A stretch of 64,000 nt of DNA, taken from Fusarium oxysporum f. sp. lycopersici 4287. Taxonomy: Eukaryota; Ascomycota; Sordariomycetes; Hypocreales; Nectriaceae. Both the position numbers and the translations under genes were made by a program. The notes under the pieces were generated by a model, which did no database searches, was not told the DNA's origin, and saw only the letters and a list, made by a program, of their open reading frames with translations. Positions 11,641-21,937 of the stretch are shown piece after piece (position 1 is the stretch's first letter; every line of letters starts with the position of its first letter). Location: positions 168,499 to 232,498 of the forward strand of contig NW_017264846.1 of NCBI RefSeq assembly GCF_000149955.1. Reading direction: 5' to 3'.

Positions 11641-12394
11641 TTATCACTTAAGGGATTGCTAGTACTTCTATTATAGGCTAAAATAGGTAGGATCCTAAGT
11701 ATCTATGATTTAGCTCATTTTAATTGGTTGCACCACTCTCTCGTGACCTAGCCGGAGCTCCTCCACAATTGAAGGGATTAATTACTTATTTATAAAGATC
11801 CTAGTTAGTGAGGCTGAAAATTAAGATTGAAAATAGTCAGCTGCCAGCCACAGCGCATATCTATCCAATTACTCTTGTTGCAAAAGAGGGGTGCTGTATA
11901 GTATTTAATTAGCTCGTCTTACTCTGTAGAACTGCGATTCTTAACTCGTTCATCGCTGGCCGTTAGCCAAACTTTGTACCAGCCCCGGAACTTCCCGTAT
12001 CGATTATCCAACGCTAGACACGCCCGCCTATTTGACAGGCTGTCTGGACATTAGAATCTAACTAGTACTTCCGCTAGCAATCGGCGGTTGACTTAGACTG
12101 GTGTCGATGTGTGTATAGACGAAGATCAAGCATGTGGAATCATCGAGCTAACCAATAATATCGGCGGTTCAAGATCGATTACGTATTAATATACCTTTAC
12201 CTCCACGTCCCGTATCCACTAGATGACGGCAAGATGTGGTAGGCTCATGGTGGATCGAATACGAGCACACCATGCGTCTCACCCACCAGCGAATCCGAGC
12301 GCCCGAGACAGTTCCATTGAGCACTTCCCTCAATGACATTGGGCGTCATTTTGCCCGCAAAACGTCTGTCAAAGCTTATGTAATTGGATTATAA
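11641..12394. other. No gene seen
   Basis: AT-rich spacer between the LINE tail and the next gene. No ORF or repeat could be supported. It probably contains the promoter of the gene at 12602. Confidence 0.4.
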
Positions 12395-12601
12395 TTGACT
12401 GCTTGCTTCAGTGGATTGACCCTTTCTTGCACCATCTTCCTCCCCGCTCTGCATTGCCGTTGCTGTGATCGCGGGTTGTTCATTTATCAACGCCACAGTC
12501 TGAGCTACAATATTCAGACTAGACTCAATATACATCTACCAGCAGTCTCTGTAATCGACCTAGTGACTACACAGCGGGCAGCATTTACTTGGCTATTGAT
12601 C

Positions 12602-15014
12602 ATGGCTTCGCAGCTGATCGCTGATTGGCAGCCCACAATCGATTCCTTTTGGGACAGATACCTCAGGTATAATGCTAGCCTCAGCGAGGCTGACCAGGCG
12701 ATGGATAGAGACAGCATAACTATGGTACTCAAGCTTACTGGTCAGGGACACATCGAAGAAGCCATTATCGAATGCGGCCACATGTGGCAGAGAGAAAACG
12801 AACGCAGAGCTCCCAGCCTCAAGTTTGCACATGGCGGCTGCGACAATCACCCCGTCATCTGGATTCTGTCCAGGTTATACGGGTCAGTAAAGTATCCGGA
12901 TCTGTGGGACACATGTGGAAACTACTGCGTCAATCCAGCTTTTCTGATCATGCAAGGAATGGCTCGGGACCTTCCAACTGATAGCCATGCACTGCTGAAG
13001 GCATTTGTCACCGTCACGGTATATTGGCTCAGTGTCAAGAACAATCTGATGATCACTGAAACCATGAAGTACGGGACGAGACTTCTCTCTCAAATAGAGG
13101 CCATCCCTAATTTTGACAGCCATGTTGCTGTCTCACTGCGGAACTCCTTGGCTGTTGCTTTTCTCCGGAGCCAGATCGATGGCCTGGGGAAACCAGGTAT
13201 CGACTCAGACCCAGGATGGAACATTACTTGGACGCAGAGAGAGGCTATCATTCGTGCATTCCCGAACAGCAGAAACGAAGGTCTCTCTGATCTAGATGGG
13301 GAGATGCTACGATTATTCTATAGCTTTATCTACGTCGGTTTGCCACACCAGCTCGACGATAGCAAAGTGGTAGATGACATGATGCAGCTATATCGCGACC
13401 GCGAAGCCGTCTATAGCGAAAGGCATGAAACTTCTATGTCCTTTATTATACCCCTCCTCAGAGATCTCGTTCAACTCATGAGGAAGGTTCCCGGCCCTCT
13501 AGCTACTCAAGAAGAACACGGCTTTATTTACGACCTGGTAGATTTTTGTCTCGCAAATGGGAAGTACGATCAAGCTCAGGTTCTTGTCCAGGAGTTTATG
13601 GCAGTGCCCGGTAGGGTCATTCCCACAGATTCATCGACTAGCAGGGAGGAGTTTTCAAGTTGGCGTGCTCCCACCCGTTCTGTCCAGGCATTACTGGCAC
13701 AGGAAGGAACCCCGGGGAGACATTACTACTGGGAAGACAGCCGACTGTACACAATATCAATTGGAAAGATTGAAATGTCCCCAGCATACCCAAAGGATCT
13801 TTTCCCCAAAGCCCCAGTCAAGGTCACAGCAACGCCAGGGGCAGGCCTTCAACTTGAGATATCAGACAAGTATCTGCATGATTGGAGTGGACGCAGTGAT
13901 TCACAAGGACTGCACGACATTACACAGCGGGTGAAGCGTTCGGAGATATGGCATCTCTTGCAAAAACTTGAAATGATGAAAGACTGGAGAATTCTTCTGG
14001 GGTTGGGATTCGCAGTCGCATCACCCGATGTGTCAAAGGAACCGGCATCCCTGATTTTCAGGACTCTTTACCGCATGAAGAAGTTTGCAAGGACGATATG
14101 TATGGGAAGTCGCATGTTTTTTGGATCTTCAAGGAAGAGTTGATCGAGGCTACCTTGGCATGTTCCGAACACCACATGGCTGAAGAACCGCGGGACAATT
14201 TCTGACTTTGCAATCTAGGACATCAGAGAACCCTATACCTACGTATATCGATTCTTGAATGTTAGCGGCATCGGAGATCCAAGTTGGATGGCTTTGAAAT
14301 TCCCGCAGAAGGATGGCACGGACGGGAACCGGCCATCTACCTGCCAGCACGGAACATGTTCCTATCCGAGAGAACTATCGTACGGATACAAGGGAAATAT
14401 TCAACAGGACCTGGACATGGAGAAATTGAGAATGCAGTACGCTGTCAGCGACGGATTCGGGACAGAGGACAACAATGGAGCAAGCCCGACAATCAAATTG
14501 GCAGTCCCAGTGATTCCTTATGGCCATTTCGAGAGATCAAGATCTTACAGATGTGGAATGACATACAGGGAATACTTCGACATGCTGAAAGAAAATCTCT
14601 TGGGCGGTAAGCAATCCTCCGATCCGATTATTCACCGGCAGAAAGCGATTTTGCATAGTCAGCCAAAATCTATTCTTCCAGTCTGGGATCTGATTCGGTC
14701 AGAAGAGGTACGTCCTATTTTGCATCGGAGGCGATGGGTAGTTTTTCTAGAGCTGATTTGCGCTATAGACCTCTGATTCCAGCAAGGTAAACGACCTCGA
14801 TCTTTCGTTCACCCAAGGCTTCTTCAATGGAATTCCATCGGGCACAGTTGTTCTCAATGCAACTGGGAACGAGCACTCCTACGGATTAGTGTCCACTGCC
14901 TGGCAGGAGTGGAAGACGTATATCCTTCACCCCGTTCCCAGCGAAGTTCTCACGAAAGCCAAGATCTCAAATATAGCGTCTTCTAACGTCCTTGGATACA
15001 TAATGGGGAGCTAG
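12602..15014 (+). CDS. Unknown multi-exon protein
   Basis: I do not recognise this family. The long first exon starts at ATG 12602 (MASQLIADWQPTIDSFWDRY) and encodes a mainly helical, soluble-looking protein to about 14014. The frame upstream to 12395 is open but lacks protein character. Later coding pieces: 14062 onward in a new frame after a TTTTCAG acceptor (a 47-bp intron 14015-14061 would fit, with a weak GTCGCA donor); 14219-14707 after CTGAC..CTAG; an intron 14708-14786 (GTACGT..CAAG); and a last exon 14787-15014. The junction between 14062 and 14219 has no good donor, so either the model is incomplete or there is a frameshift. No signal peptide, membrane segment or catalytic motif was recognised. 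The last two exons keep frame perfectly, which supports a real gene or a recent pseudogene. Confidence 0.55.
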
Positions 15015-15271
15015 ACAACACAAGATCTCTCACAGCAGGCGGCAGGTATTCGTCTGCTGGTAATGGAAGCAGAGTTGAGATTACACGGACAACGCGTCAA
15101 CTTCGCAATGAATCCTTGTCTGTACCTTGGAAATTCGAAGATATGTAAGAAGCACACAAAGTCCAGCAGCATCTTTTAGATCTTCATCCTGATAACTGTG
15201 ACGCCATGTAGTATCAAGCTATGAACAACGCATCTTTTGCGGCCGTCTTAACCCTACCCTCTTCCGGTACG

Positions 15272-15290
15272 CCCCCCCCCCCCCCCCCCC
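15272..15290 (+). repeat. C19 homopolymer
   Basis: Nineteen consecutive C residues just upstream of the small ORF at 15306. The length is probably unstable or affected by sequencing error. Confidence 0.9.
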
Positions 15291-15305
15291 AGATTTGACA
15301 ATCTC

Positions 15306-15635
15306 ATGGCGTACCATAAACCGTCGAAGAGACTAAAACGGAAGCGGGAACCGGATTTCCAATTCCTTTATACTCCTCCAAGCAATCAACCTTCGCAAGA
15401 CATGGGGTTTACAGACAGCCCGACAGAGCCGTATAGCAGCGACGAATTTTGGGACGAGATGATGGCTCGTGAAGTGTGGGATAGGATGATTGAGAAGCAA
15501 CGAAAAGTGGAGCCATCCGATCCCCGTGCTGAGGAGTACGCAAGGTGCTATCAGAGTGAAGAGCAAAGGAGGCAGGACTGGGATAGTGCAAGGGGGATTA
15601 ATGGACTTGTTTTTGCAAAGGTAAATAGTTTATAG
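15306..15635 (+). CDS. Small charged hypothetical protein
   Basis: Starts at ATG 15306 and encodes 109 residues. It has a basic cluster near the N-terminus (KRLKRKREP, nuclear-signal-like) and an acidic/aromatic middle (SSDEFWDEMMAREVWDRM). Near the end the sequence TTTTTGCAAAG/GTAAAT is a good splice donor, so this may be a first exon whose continuation was not found. The downstream 350 bp are strongly AT-rich. Function unknown; it may be a gene remnant. Confidence 0.35.
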   Translation: MAYHKPSKRLKRKREPDFQFLYTPPSNQPSQDMGFTDSPTEPYSSDEFWDEMMAREVWDRMIEKQRKVEPSDPRAEEYARCYQSEEQRRQDWDSARGINGLVFAKVNSL

Positions 15636-16970
15636 CTTAACGTACACAATAAGCATGCTGATTAAAAATCCCTTAACCTTACATCTAACTATCTAATTAA
15701 TTGATTCTTAACTAAATATTATGTCTCAATTTAATAAAGAGGCTTAAATCCTTCTTACACTTCAGGCATATTGGGCAAACCTAAAATTAAATCTGTAATA
15801 AGCTGTAAAGGTCTATAATGTTAACTTCTTAACCCTCTATACTTAATATAACAGTATCTCTATATATAGCAATTAAGTTCTAAAGTTATAGAAACTGAGC
15901 TATCTAAAGGAATAAGTTATAGTTCAGTATATCCTTAATTTAAATTTATATAGATTTCCTCTAAGGGAGAATAGACAAGCTTATGCCATAGCCAGCATTG
16001 CAGTCTCGAAGATCGACAATCTTAATAGCGGCGGGAACAGTGTCTCAGTGGAAACTTGAACCAGTGAAGAAATTTCCCGCTTGCTACATTGAAAATTGTA
16101 AAAGCCGCTTGCCTCACTTGCAAACAAGTCAGTCTCAGATCCAGGAGAGAGTCCGATTATGCATTTTAACGGAAACGGTTTGGCTGTAAGGTCGAAGAAA
16201 GAAGCCTTAGCGCGTCATAGTTGCCAGGTGAAGCTTTTGTACAGGGCGCTACTGGGGGACTGGGCTATACCTACCCAGGAGCGGGGCGGGATGACAGACC
16301 TCGCGCAATGGTCAAGACGCTTTCCTTTGTCATCTTACTTTATTGGCATGCAGATGTTAAGAAAGTAGCCCTAATTACACCAATCTTAACAATTGCACCT
16401 ACTCAAGCTACTGAAGTTCGCGATGAAGCCTTGGTCAGTTGGAGGAGGGCTCGTAATAAATTCTGCTCGAATTGCCAGTGGCAGTGAGCTGGCCCATCAT
16501 CTGCGTGATATTTCCACTTGGATGAAACGTCTAGGCTAGGATGACGCCTTTGCTAACACATCCAAGCATCCTCTCAGCCTCCAGGAGTATCGTCGTGCGT
16601 TCTATCTTGCGACAACTCTAAGAGTTGGAGCAGCCTCACGGTTTGTCCATTTTGTAATACGCAGTTCTCATTGCCCATGTATTCGAACGATACGACCGGC
16701 ACAAGGAATGACATATAAAACAATCCAATGATGGTTCAAGCTGTACCGAAACATCCGGCGTGAAGACACGACAGGAAGAAAGAGGCGCAAGAAAGCAAGA
16801 TGCGATAGGCCGAGCGAACGATCGAAAGCATAAAGCATACAAAAAGAAACAAACGAAAAAGAAAAAGGCGAGGAAACTCACTCCTAGGTCACCTCTATAC
16901 AGTTATAGCAACGCCGACATAATGTTGGCTTGCAAAGTGGTAACTATTCTCGCTTAAGAGCACACCATGC
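15636..16970. other. No gene seen; part of a dispersed repeat
   Basis: AT-rich to about 15960, then mixed sequence without a supported coding region. Positions 16322-16390 recur almost identically at 52422-52487 (listed separately). 16760-16880 is purine-rich. Confidence 0.4.
16322..16390 (+). repeat. Dispersed repeat, copy 1
   Basis: About 69 bp starting TTCCTTTGTCATCTTACTTT and containing GGCATGCAGATGTTAAGAAA. It matches 52422-52487 in the same orientation with few differences. Flanks differ on both sides. The element type is unknown; the second copy lies just upstream of a LINE gag relic. Confidence 0.7.
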
Positions 16971-17828
16971 CTAGATAAGGACAAACGAAAGGATAACACA
17001 ACAGGAGAGTATCACCCCCATCCCTACCCGCTGGTTCCTGCAGCTTCCTGCTCCATCAGCCTCCGTCGCACCTGGGGAATCCTCCCCGGTGGAGGACGGC
17101 CCTCCGTCCAAGGCTTCCGTAGGAGGATAGGGCCCCTTGCAGCCACCAGCACCCGTAGCGACGTCGTTCTCCCCGTCTTCGGTGCAGTGACTTCGCCGCG
17201 GATCCACGCATTCGGAGAGCAGCGACTCACCATCGATGCCAATGTCAGGGTAACCGACCGGAACAGCTTCGGCGTTGAAATACACGTCGCATCGAGATGT
17301 TGTGACGGCCTGTCCGCCCAGGTTGGTGCTGATAGTAGAGACATAAGTCGTGACAAGCTCGACCAGACTCGAGTCTGTTGCCTGGTCCGTCAAGGAGTCT
17401 GGCAGACTGACGCCGATCGAATCGGTGTAAGTAAACTTGGTCTTGGTGCAGCTGGATGGATTGGATACTACCGCCTTGGCGTAGTAGTGCGTCTCGATAG
17501 AGGGTTCTGTTCTTGGGGCCGAGGAGCCAGAGGTTGAGGTAGGGAGGGCGGCAGACGTCGGAAGGCGGACCTCGATGGTAGTGACATCAACCACGGCGCG
17601 TCCGTCACCATTTTCGGTAGCCACGAAGTAGTCGGTGCGGCTGATGGTCCGCTCGGTCACGGGGGAGACGGTGAGAGGCGCCGTGAGCTCAACAGTCTCG
17701 GTCTGGTTATAATCAGGCACGATTTCTGTCGTGATGGAACGAACGACGACATAGTAGGTCGTGTCCCACGCGATAGACAGGCGTGCCAAAGCCAGGGGTA
17801 GAATGAGCGTCCTGAGCGGTGACAACAT
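16971..17828 (-). CDS. Secreted, probably GPI-anchored surface protein
   Basis: Start chosen at ATG 17828, because a signal peptide begins there (MLSPLRTLILPLALARLSIA); the frame open to 18107 upstream lacks this character. 285 residues. The mature part is Ser/Thr-rich with repeated Thr/Val segments, few cysteines, and a Pro/Gly/Glu-rich region near residue 240. The C-terminus ends in a hydrophobic stretch (GMGVILSCCVILSFVLI) preceded by small residues, typical of a GPI-attachment signal. No enzymatic domain was recognised. Predicted location is plasma membrane or cell wall. It is intronless and divergent from the MULE downstream. Confidence 0.75.
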   Translation of the reverse strand: MLSPLRTLILPLALARLSIAWDTTYYVVVRSITTEIVPDYNQTETVELTAPLTVSPVTERTISRTDYFVATENGDGRAVVDVTTIEVRLPTSAALPTSTSGSSAPRTEPSIETHYYAKAVVSNPSSCTKTKFTYTDSIGVSLPDSLTDQATDSSLVELVTTYVSTISTNLGGQAVTTSRCDVYFNAEAVPVGYPDIGIDGESLLSECVDPRRSHCTEDGENDVATGAGGCKGPYPPTEALDGGPSSTGEDSPGATEADGAGSCRNQRVGMGVILSCCVILSFVLI

Positions 17829-18236
17829 TGTGTCGAAGGTTGTCACAAATCTACAAACGCACAAATGCCAATTGCGCCATGATAAAGGCTGTTTCGTACC
17901 CACATGCCTATTATATATGTAAGTTAATACTCGACTTGAAACCACAAAATTGAGAGCAAGGGCCGGGCCAGGGCGACCAACACTAGCAATGCAGGGTGTT
18001 ACATATGTGCCTTGCCATTCTATACGTGGCTCCAGGGAAAATTGACATGGGTCAATAATTGTAATAAACCAGAGCCTGCGACGCCAATCCCGCCACGACC
18101 AGATCAAGAGAAGCTCCCTTATTAAGACATGCCCAAGCGCGCACCAGATCAGTAACCGTTGTGGCCTAAGTTCGAGATTTAAGATGGCGTCGTCGGATGA
18201 TGTTTACGCAGACGCAAATTTGTAATCGCCTACCGG

Positions 18237-18246
18237 CAAGCTGACG
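18237..18246 (+). repeat. 10-bp target-site duplication of the MULE, left copy
   Basis: CAAGCTGACG directly before the left terminus; the same 10 bp recur at 21186-21195 directly after the right terminus. MULEs make 8-11 bp duplications. Confidence 0.85.
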
Positions 18247-18251
18247 GGCGT

Positions 18252-18343
18252 CAATAGGTGCGCACCTGGATGCGCACGTAAGTGTCACGTGTTGCGCACC
18301 CGGTGCGTCTGTAAGGGAGTTATGTAAGCCCAACACCCTTGTA
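18252..18343 (+). repeat. MULE left terminal inverted repeat
   Basis: Begins CAATAGGTGCGCACCTGGAT and contains alternating GTGCGCAC-type palindromic words, which may be transposase-binding sites. Perfectly complementary to 21088-21179. Confidence 0.92.
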
Positions 18344-18414
18344 GCTACCCCTTTCCCGTTGATAAAGAGCCTCACTTCGCCGCGCAACGATCTACTCAAA
18401 TCATCTCTCCTAGA

Positions 18415-20961
18415 ATGAATCCAGTTACAGCTACTCGTCAATTTTCTGATGACTGCCTGCCTCCTGAACGCGAGTATGGCTCTCGGGAAGCCCTACACGC
18501 CGCGATCAATGCATGGGCAGCTCCCAGGGGCTATGCGTTTGTCACTGGGAAGTCGAAGAAAACAGAGAGCGGCAGACGAATTGTTTTCTTCAGCTGTGAC
18601 CGTGGAGGAGCACCTCCAAAGGCCTCGGGCGTACGGCAACGGTCAACTACAACACGGCGTACAGGGTGTCAATTCTCAGTCCTTGCGAAGGAGGCCTTGG
18701 ATAAGACAACGTGGCGCCTTACACACCGTCCTGGCAGCGAGTTTGCCCATCACAACCACGAGCCAAGCACAAGCATGTCTGCACATCCAGTCCATCGTCA
18801 ACTATCCAATGCAGATAGGTCAACTATTAACAACCTTGCAAACGCTGGTGTAGCACCGAAAGAGATCAGGTCCTACCTACGTCAGAACACAGAGTCTCAT
18901 GCCACCCAGCAAGACATCTACAACTGCATTGCACAAGGCAAACGAGACCAGAAGAAGGGCCAGAGCACAATCCAAGCTCTTGCTAATGAGCTTGAGGCTG
19001 AGGGTTTCTGGAGTCGAATACGCTTCGACGAGGATGGTCGGGTTACAGCTGTGTTGTTTGCCCACCCAGAGTCGCTAACATACCTTAAGTCATACCCGGA
19101 TATACTTATATTGGACTGCACATATAAGACAAACAAGTATAGGATGCCTCTTCTCGATATCGTCGGTGTTGATGCCTGTCAACGATCATTCTGCATCGCC
19201 TTCGCCTTCCTCAGCGGCGAGGAGGAGAAGGACTACATCTGGGCGTTAGATCGGCTACGTTCAATGTACGAAGCCTGTAGCGCAAGGCTGCCATCTGTGA
19301 TCCTTACAGACCGCTGTCTGGCCTGCATGAATGCGGTATCTCATTGTTTCCCGGCTGCAGTATCGCTTCTATGCCTTTGGCATGCCAACAAGGCAGTCCT
19401 GCGTTACTGCCAGCCAAGCTTTATGCGTCATAACGATGCGGCTCAAAAGCCTCAAGGCCACCAAGAGTGGAAGGACTTCTACGGAAGATGGCATGAGCTC
19501 GTGGCATCGGCAAATGAGGAGACATTTGAAGACAGGCTTCAGCAGCTCAAAGAGCGCTATGCTTCAGCTCACGCCCGGGAGGTCGCCTACATCATCGAAA
19601 CATGGCTTGACCTCTACAAAACAAAGCTCGTGAAAGCTTGGGTTGATCGGTATCTTCACTTTGAGAATGTGGTTACATCTCGAGGCGAGGGTATTCATCA
19701 GCTCATCAAGGTGTACCTTGATACTTCCCAGCTAGATCTCTTTGAGGCCTGGAGGGCTATCAAGCTGGCGATACTTAACCAAGTAGCTGAGCTCCGAGCA
19801 AACCAGGCGAAGCAGCAAATCCGAACACCCATAGAACTCTCAGGGAGTCTATACAGCATCATACGAGGCTGGGTATCTCACGAGGCATTGCGGAAGGTTG
19901 AGGCGCAGAGAAAGCGGCTCCAACAGGACAGACTCCCTGCCTGCACAGGAGTCTTCTCAGCAACGCTTGGGCTCCCTTGCGCTCACACAATTGAGCCTCT
20001 TCTACAACAAGCCCAGCCGCTTCAACTACACCACTTCCATACGCATTGGCATCTTCAACGAGAAGGAAACCCTCAATTGCTCATAGAGCCCCGCCGTCAG
20101 TTCGATCAGGTGCCAGCTACGTCAACATTGCCGAAGACTAGCACTCAGCGCGAGCCATGTGCATTTGAGATCGTCGAACAAGCATCACAGACGAGAGCCA
20201 ACCCCAAATGTTCAAGATGTCATACACAGGGCCACAGGATGAGCTCAAAGGCATGCCCATTGCGATATGCGCATCTTGTATCTCCCTCAGCTTCTACAGC
20301 GCCCCCAAATACGCTGCCGCCATCGACTACACCAAGTTCGGCTCAACAGCCAGTTCCCGATCCATCCTTATGCTCAATTTTGCCACAGCAGCAGGTAGCG
20401 CCGCCAGCGGCACTATGTGATCAAGAGATGGTGCCGTCCCCGCCAGATATAATAGCACTGCCATCCTCATCAGCGGATGTACCTCCACCACCAGATATGC
20501 CGCCATCGGTACCAGCGTCTGGGCCAGACATACGCTATGATGACCCTCGTGCTATATATGATCGATATATTGCAGCACGGATGGCATGGTATAACAAGCT
20601 GCCTCGAGGTAGCTTAAAGACTAACCAGGAATATCGAAAGGCAATGGGCCTCCCTCAACGCTACGATAAGACAAGTTACAGCTGGTGTTTGGATTATAAG
20701 CAGATGGGTAAGCGATGCACATCAACGATACCTGGACGGGAGTGGACTAAGGAGGAGATGATGGCGTACTTGGATTGGACCAGGGTAGAAGATGAACGTG
20801 TGGAGAGGCAAGTCGCCCAGGAGATGGGCGACAACCCTCTGGCGAACAGGCGAACAGGCATGAAGGAGATTTGGAAGAGGGTTGAGCAGGACATGATCGA
20901 CCAACAAGCTCTGTACTCGAACGATAAACTGGCTGAAGACTGTATCATAGTTACTGCTTAG
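18415..20961 (+). CDS. MULE transposase
   Basis: Starts at ATG 18415; 848 residues, no interruption. An N-terminal FAR1/WRKY-GCM1-like DNA-binding region covers about residues 15-125 (SREALHAAINAWAAPRGYAF; Cys/His residues follow). The central MULE DDE nuclease has Asp in LILDCTYKTNK (about 233), Asp in LTDRCLACMN (about 298) and Glu in SRGEGIHQ (about 424). A SWIM-like C..LPCAHTI segment follows near residue 520, then a CCHC-type knuckle (CSRCHTQGHRMSSKAC, about 600) and a Pro/Ser-rich linker. The tail (about 700-840) is charged. The protein would cut and rejoin DNA at the 92-bp terminal repeats. It is the only fully intact MULE in the window; relics lie at 55.4 and 57.3 kb. Confidence 0.92.
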   Translation: MNPVTATRQFSDDCLPPEREYGSREALHAAINAWAAPRGYAFVTGKSKKTESGRRIVFFSCDRGGAPPKASGVRQRSTTTRRTGCQFSVLAKEALDKTTWRLTHRPGSEFAHHNHEPSTSMSAHPVHRQLSNADRSTINNLANAGVAPKEIRSYLRQNTESHATQQDIYNCIAQGKRDQKKGQSTIQALANELEAEGFWSRIRFDEDGRVTAVLFAHPESLTYLKSYPDILILDCTYKTNKYRMPLLDIVGVDACQRSFCIAFAFLSGEEEKDYIWALDRLRSMYEACSARLPSVILTDRCLACMNAVSHCFPAAVSLLCLWHANKAVLRYCQPSFMRHNDAAQKPQGHQEWKDFYGRWHELVASANEETFEDRLQQLKERYASAHAREVAYIIETWLDLYKTKLVKAWVDRYLHFENVVTSRGEGIHQLIKVYLDTSQLDLFEAWRAIKLAILNQVAELRANQAKQQIRTPIELSGSLYSIIRGWVSHEALRKVEAQRKRLQQDRLPACTGVFSATLGLPCAHTIEPLLQQAQPLQLHHFHTHWHLQREGNPQLLIEPRRQFDQVPATSTLPKTSTQREPCAFEIVEQASQTRANPKCSRCHTQGHRMSSKACPLRYAHLVSPSASTAPPNTLPPSTTPSSAQQPVPDPSLCSILPQQQVAPPAALCDQEMVPSPPDIIALPSSSADVPPPPDMPPSVPASGPDIRYDDPRAIYDRYIAARMAWYNKLPRGSLKTNQEYRKAMGLPQRYDKTSYSWCLDYKQMGKRCTSTIPGREWTKEEMMAYLDWTRVEDERVERQVAQEMGDNPLANRRTGMKEIWKRVEQDMIDQQALYSNDKLAEDCIIVTA

Positions 20962-21087
20962 ATTATTATTAACGCCTACATTACTTATATCCCAATTATG
21001 GCACCGTGAGAAAAAATCTGTATAGCAGAGCAGTTCGTCATCTAGAGATTAGAAGCAATACAATAAAATACAATAGGCTGGCTGGCA

Positions 21088-21179
21088 TACAAGGGTGTTG
21101 GGCTTACATAACTCCCTTACAGACGCACCGGGTGCGCAACACGTGACACTTACGTGCGCATCCAGGTGCGCACCTATTG
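21088..21179 (-). repeat. MULE right terminal inverted repeat
   Basis: Perfect complement of 18252-18343, 92 bp. Confidence 0.92.
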
Positions 21180-21185
21180 GCGCCC

Positions 21186-21195
21186 CAAGCTGACG
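21186..21195 (+). repeat. 10-bp target-site duplication of the MULE, right copy
   Basis: CAAGCTGACG, identical to 18237-18246. Confidence 0.85.
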
Positions 21196-21937
21196 ACATT
21201 ATTAGTAAGCGTGCTTCCGGAAATTGCATCAGTCCCGGCCTAACATGCCTGCATTTACGTACTCAGTCGCACCAATTACAATCCATTGGCCATTGGCAAG
21301 GCAGAATTTAAGGATTTTATCATAAAGCGTTCTTCGCCCGTAACGGATTCAGTGGGGGTTTGTGGCGGCTGTTCTGAAACAGCGGAGAAACATCCCTTGC
21401 AAAAGAATCCTGGTGCTAGGCACGAACAACCTTGCTGCAGGCCGCTTGGAGCGGTTGGACTGTGACCGCACCATTTGTTGCTCGCGATGCTGGTGGCCGC
21501 CTCGGCCTCGTTGTTCGGAAATTGTACTATTTCTCAGCTTAATTGGAGCTATTTCCCTCTTGGATCTTTGATAGAGCTTGCAAATCCACTAACAGGATAT
21601 GTCTAGAAACGTTTACAGAAAGCTCCTTTGGCCCTCCGTTCATTGCAGCGAATTTAAATCGTCGAATCTTGAATAACCAAAATTTTCCCAGATTGCAATC
21701 TGGTAGACGGATTCGCCAGACCAGACCGGCCTTTCAGTCTGAGATTGCTGAAGTTCTCCGGTCGGGTGACCTGCGCCCACATAGTCCAAGAATACCTGAA
21801 ACGTGGTTTGCGACATGATCGACATCAGATCATTGCCCTTCCTCCAGACGGAGGGAATGATATGGGTATCTGAGACCGCTAGGCGTTTCATCCTTCGGAC
21901 AATCTTTACCCGACTCGGATAAGCCCTATTTGCACGG
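21196..21937. other. No gene seen
   Basis: Spacer between the MULE and the first piggyBac-like element. Short ORFs here are not protein-like. Confidence 0.4.

Larger units (their letters stand above)
18247..21185 (+). mobile_element. Intact Mutator-like (MULE, Hop-like) element
   Basis: A 2,939-bp element. Terminal inverted repeats at 18252-18343 and 21088-21179 are perfect over 92 bp, and the few outermost bases (GGCGTC / GGGCGCC) are near-matches. A 10-bp target duplication flanks it. It has one long uninterrupted transposase gene. Perfect repeats, an intact duplication and an intact gene suggest recent insertion and possible activity. Confidence 0.92.
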
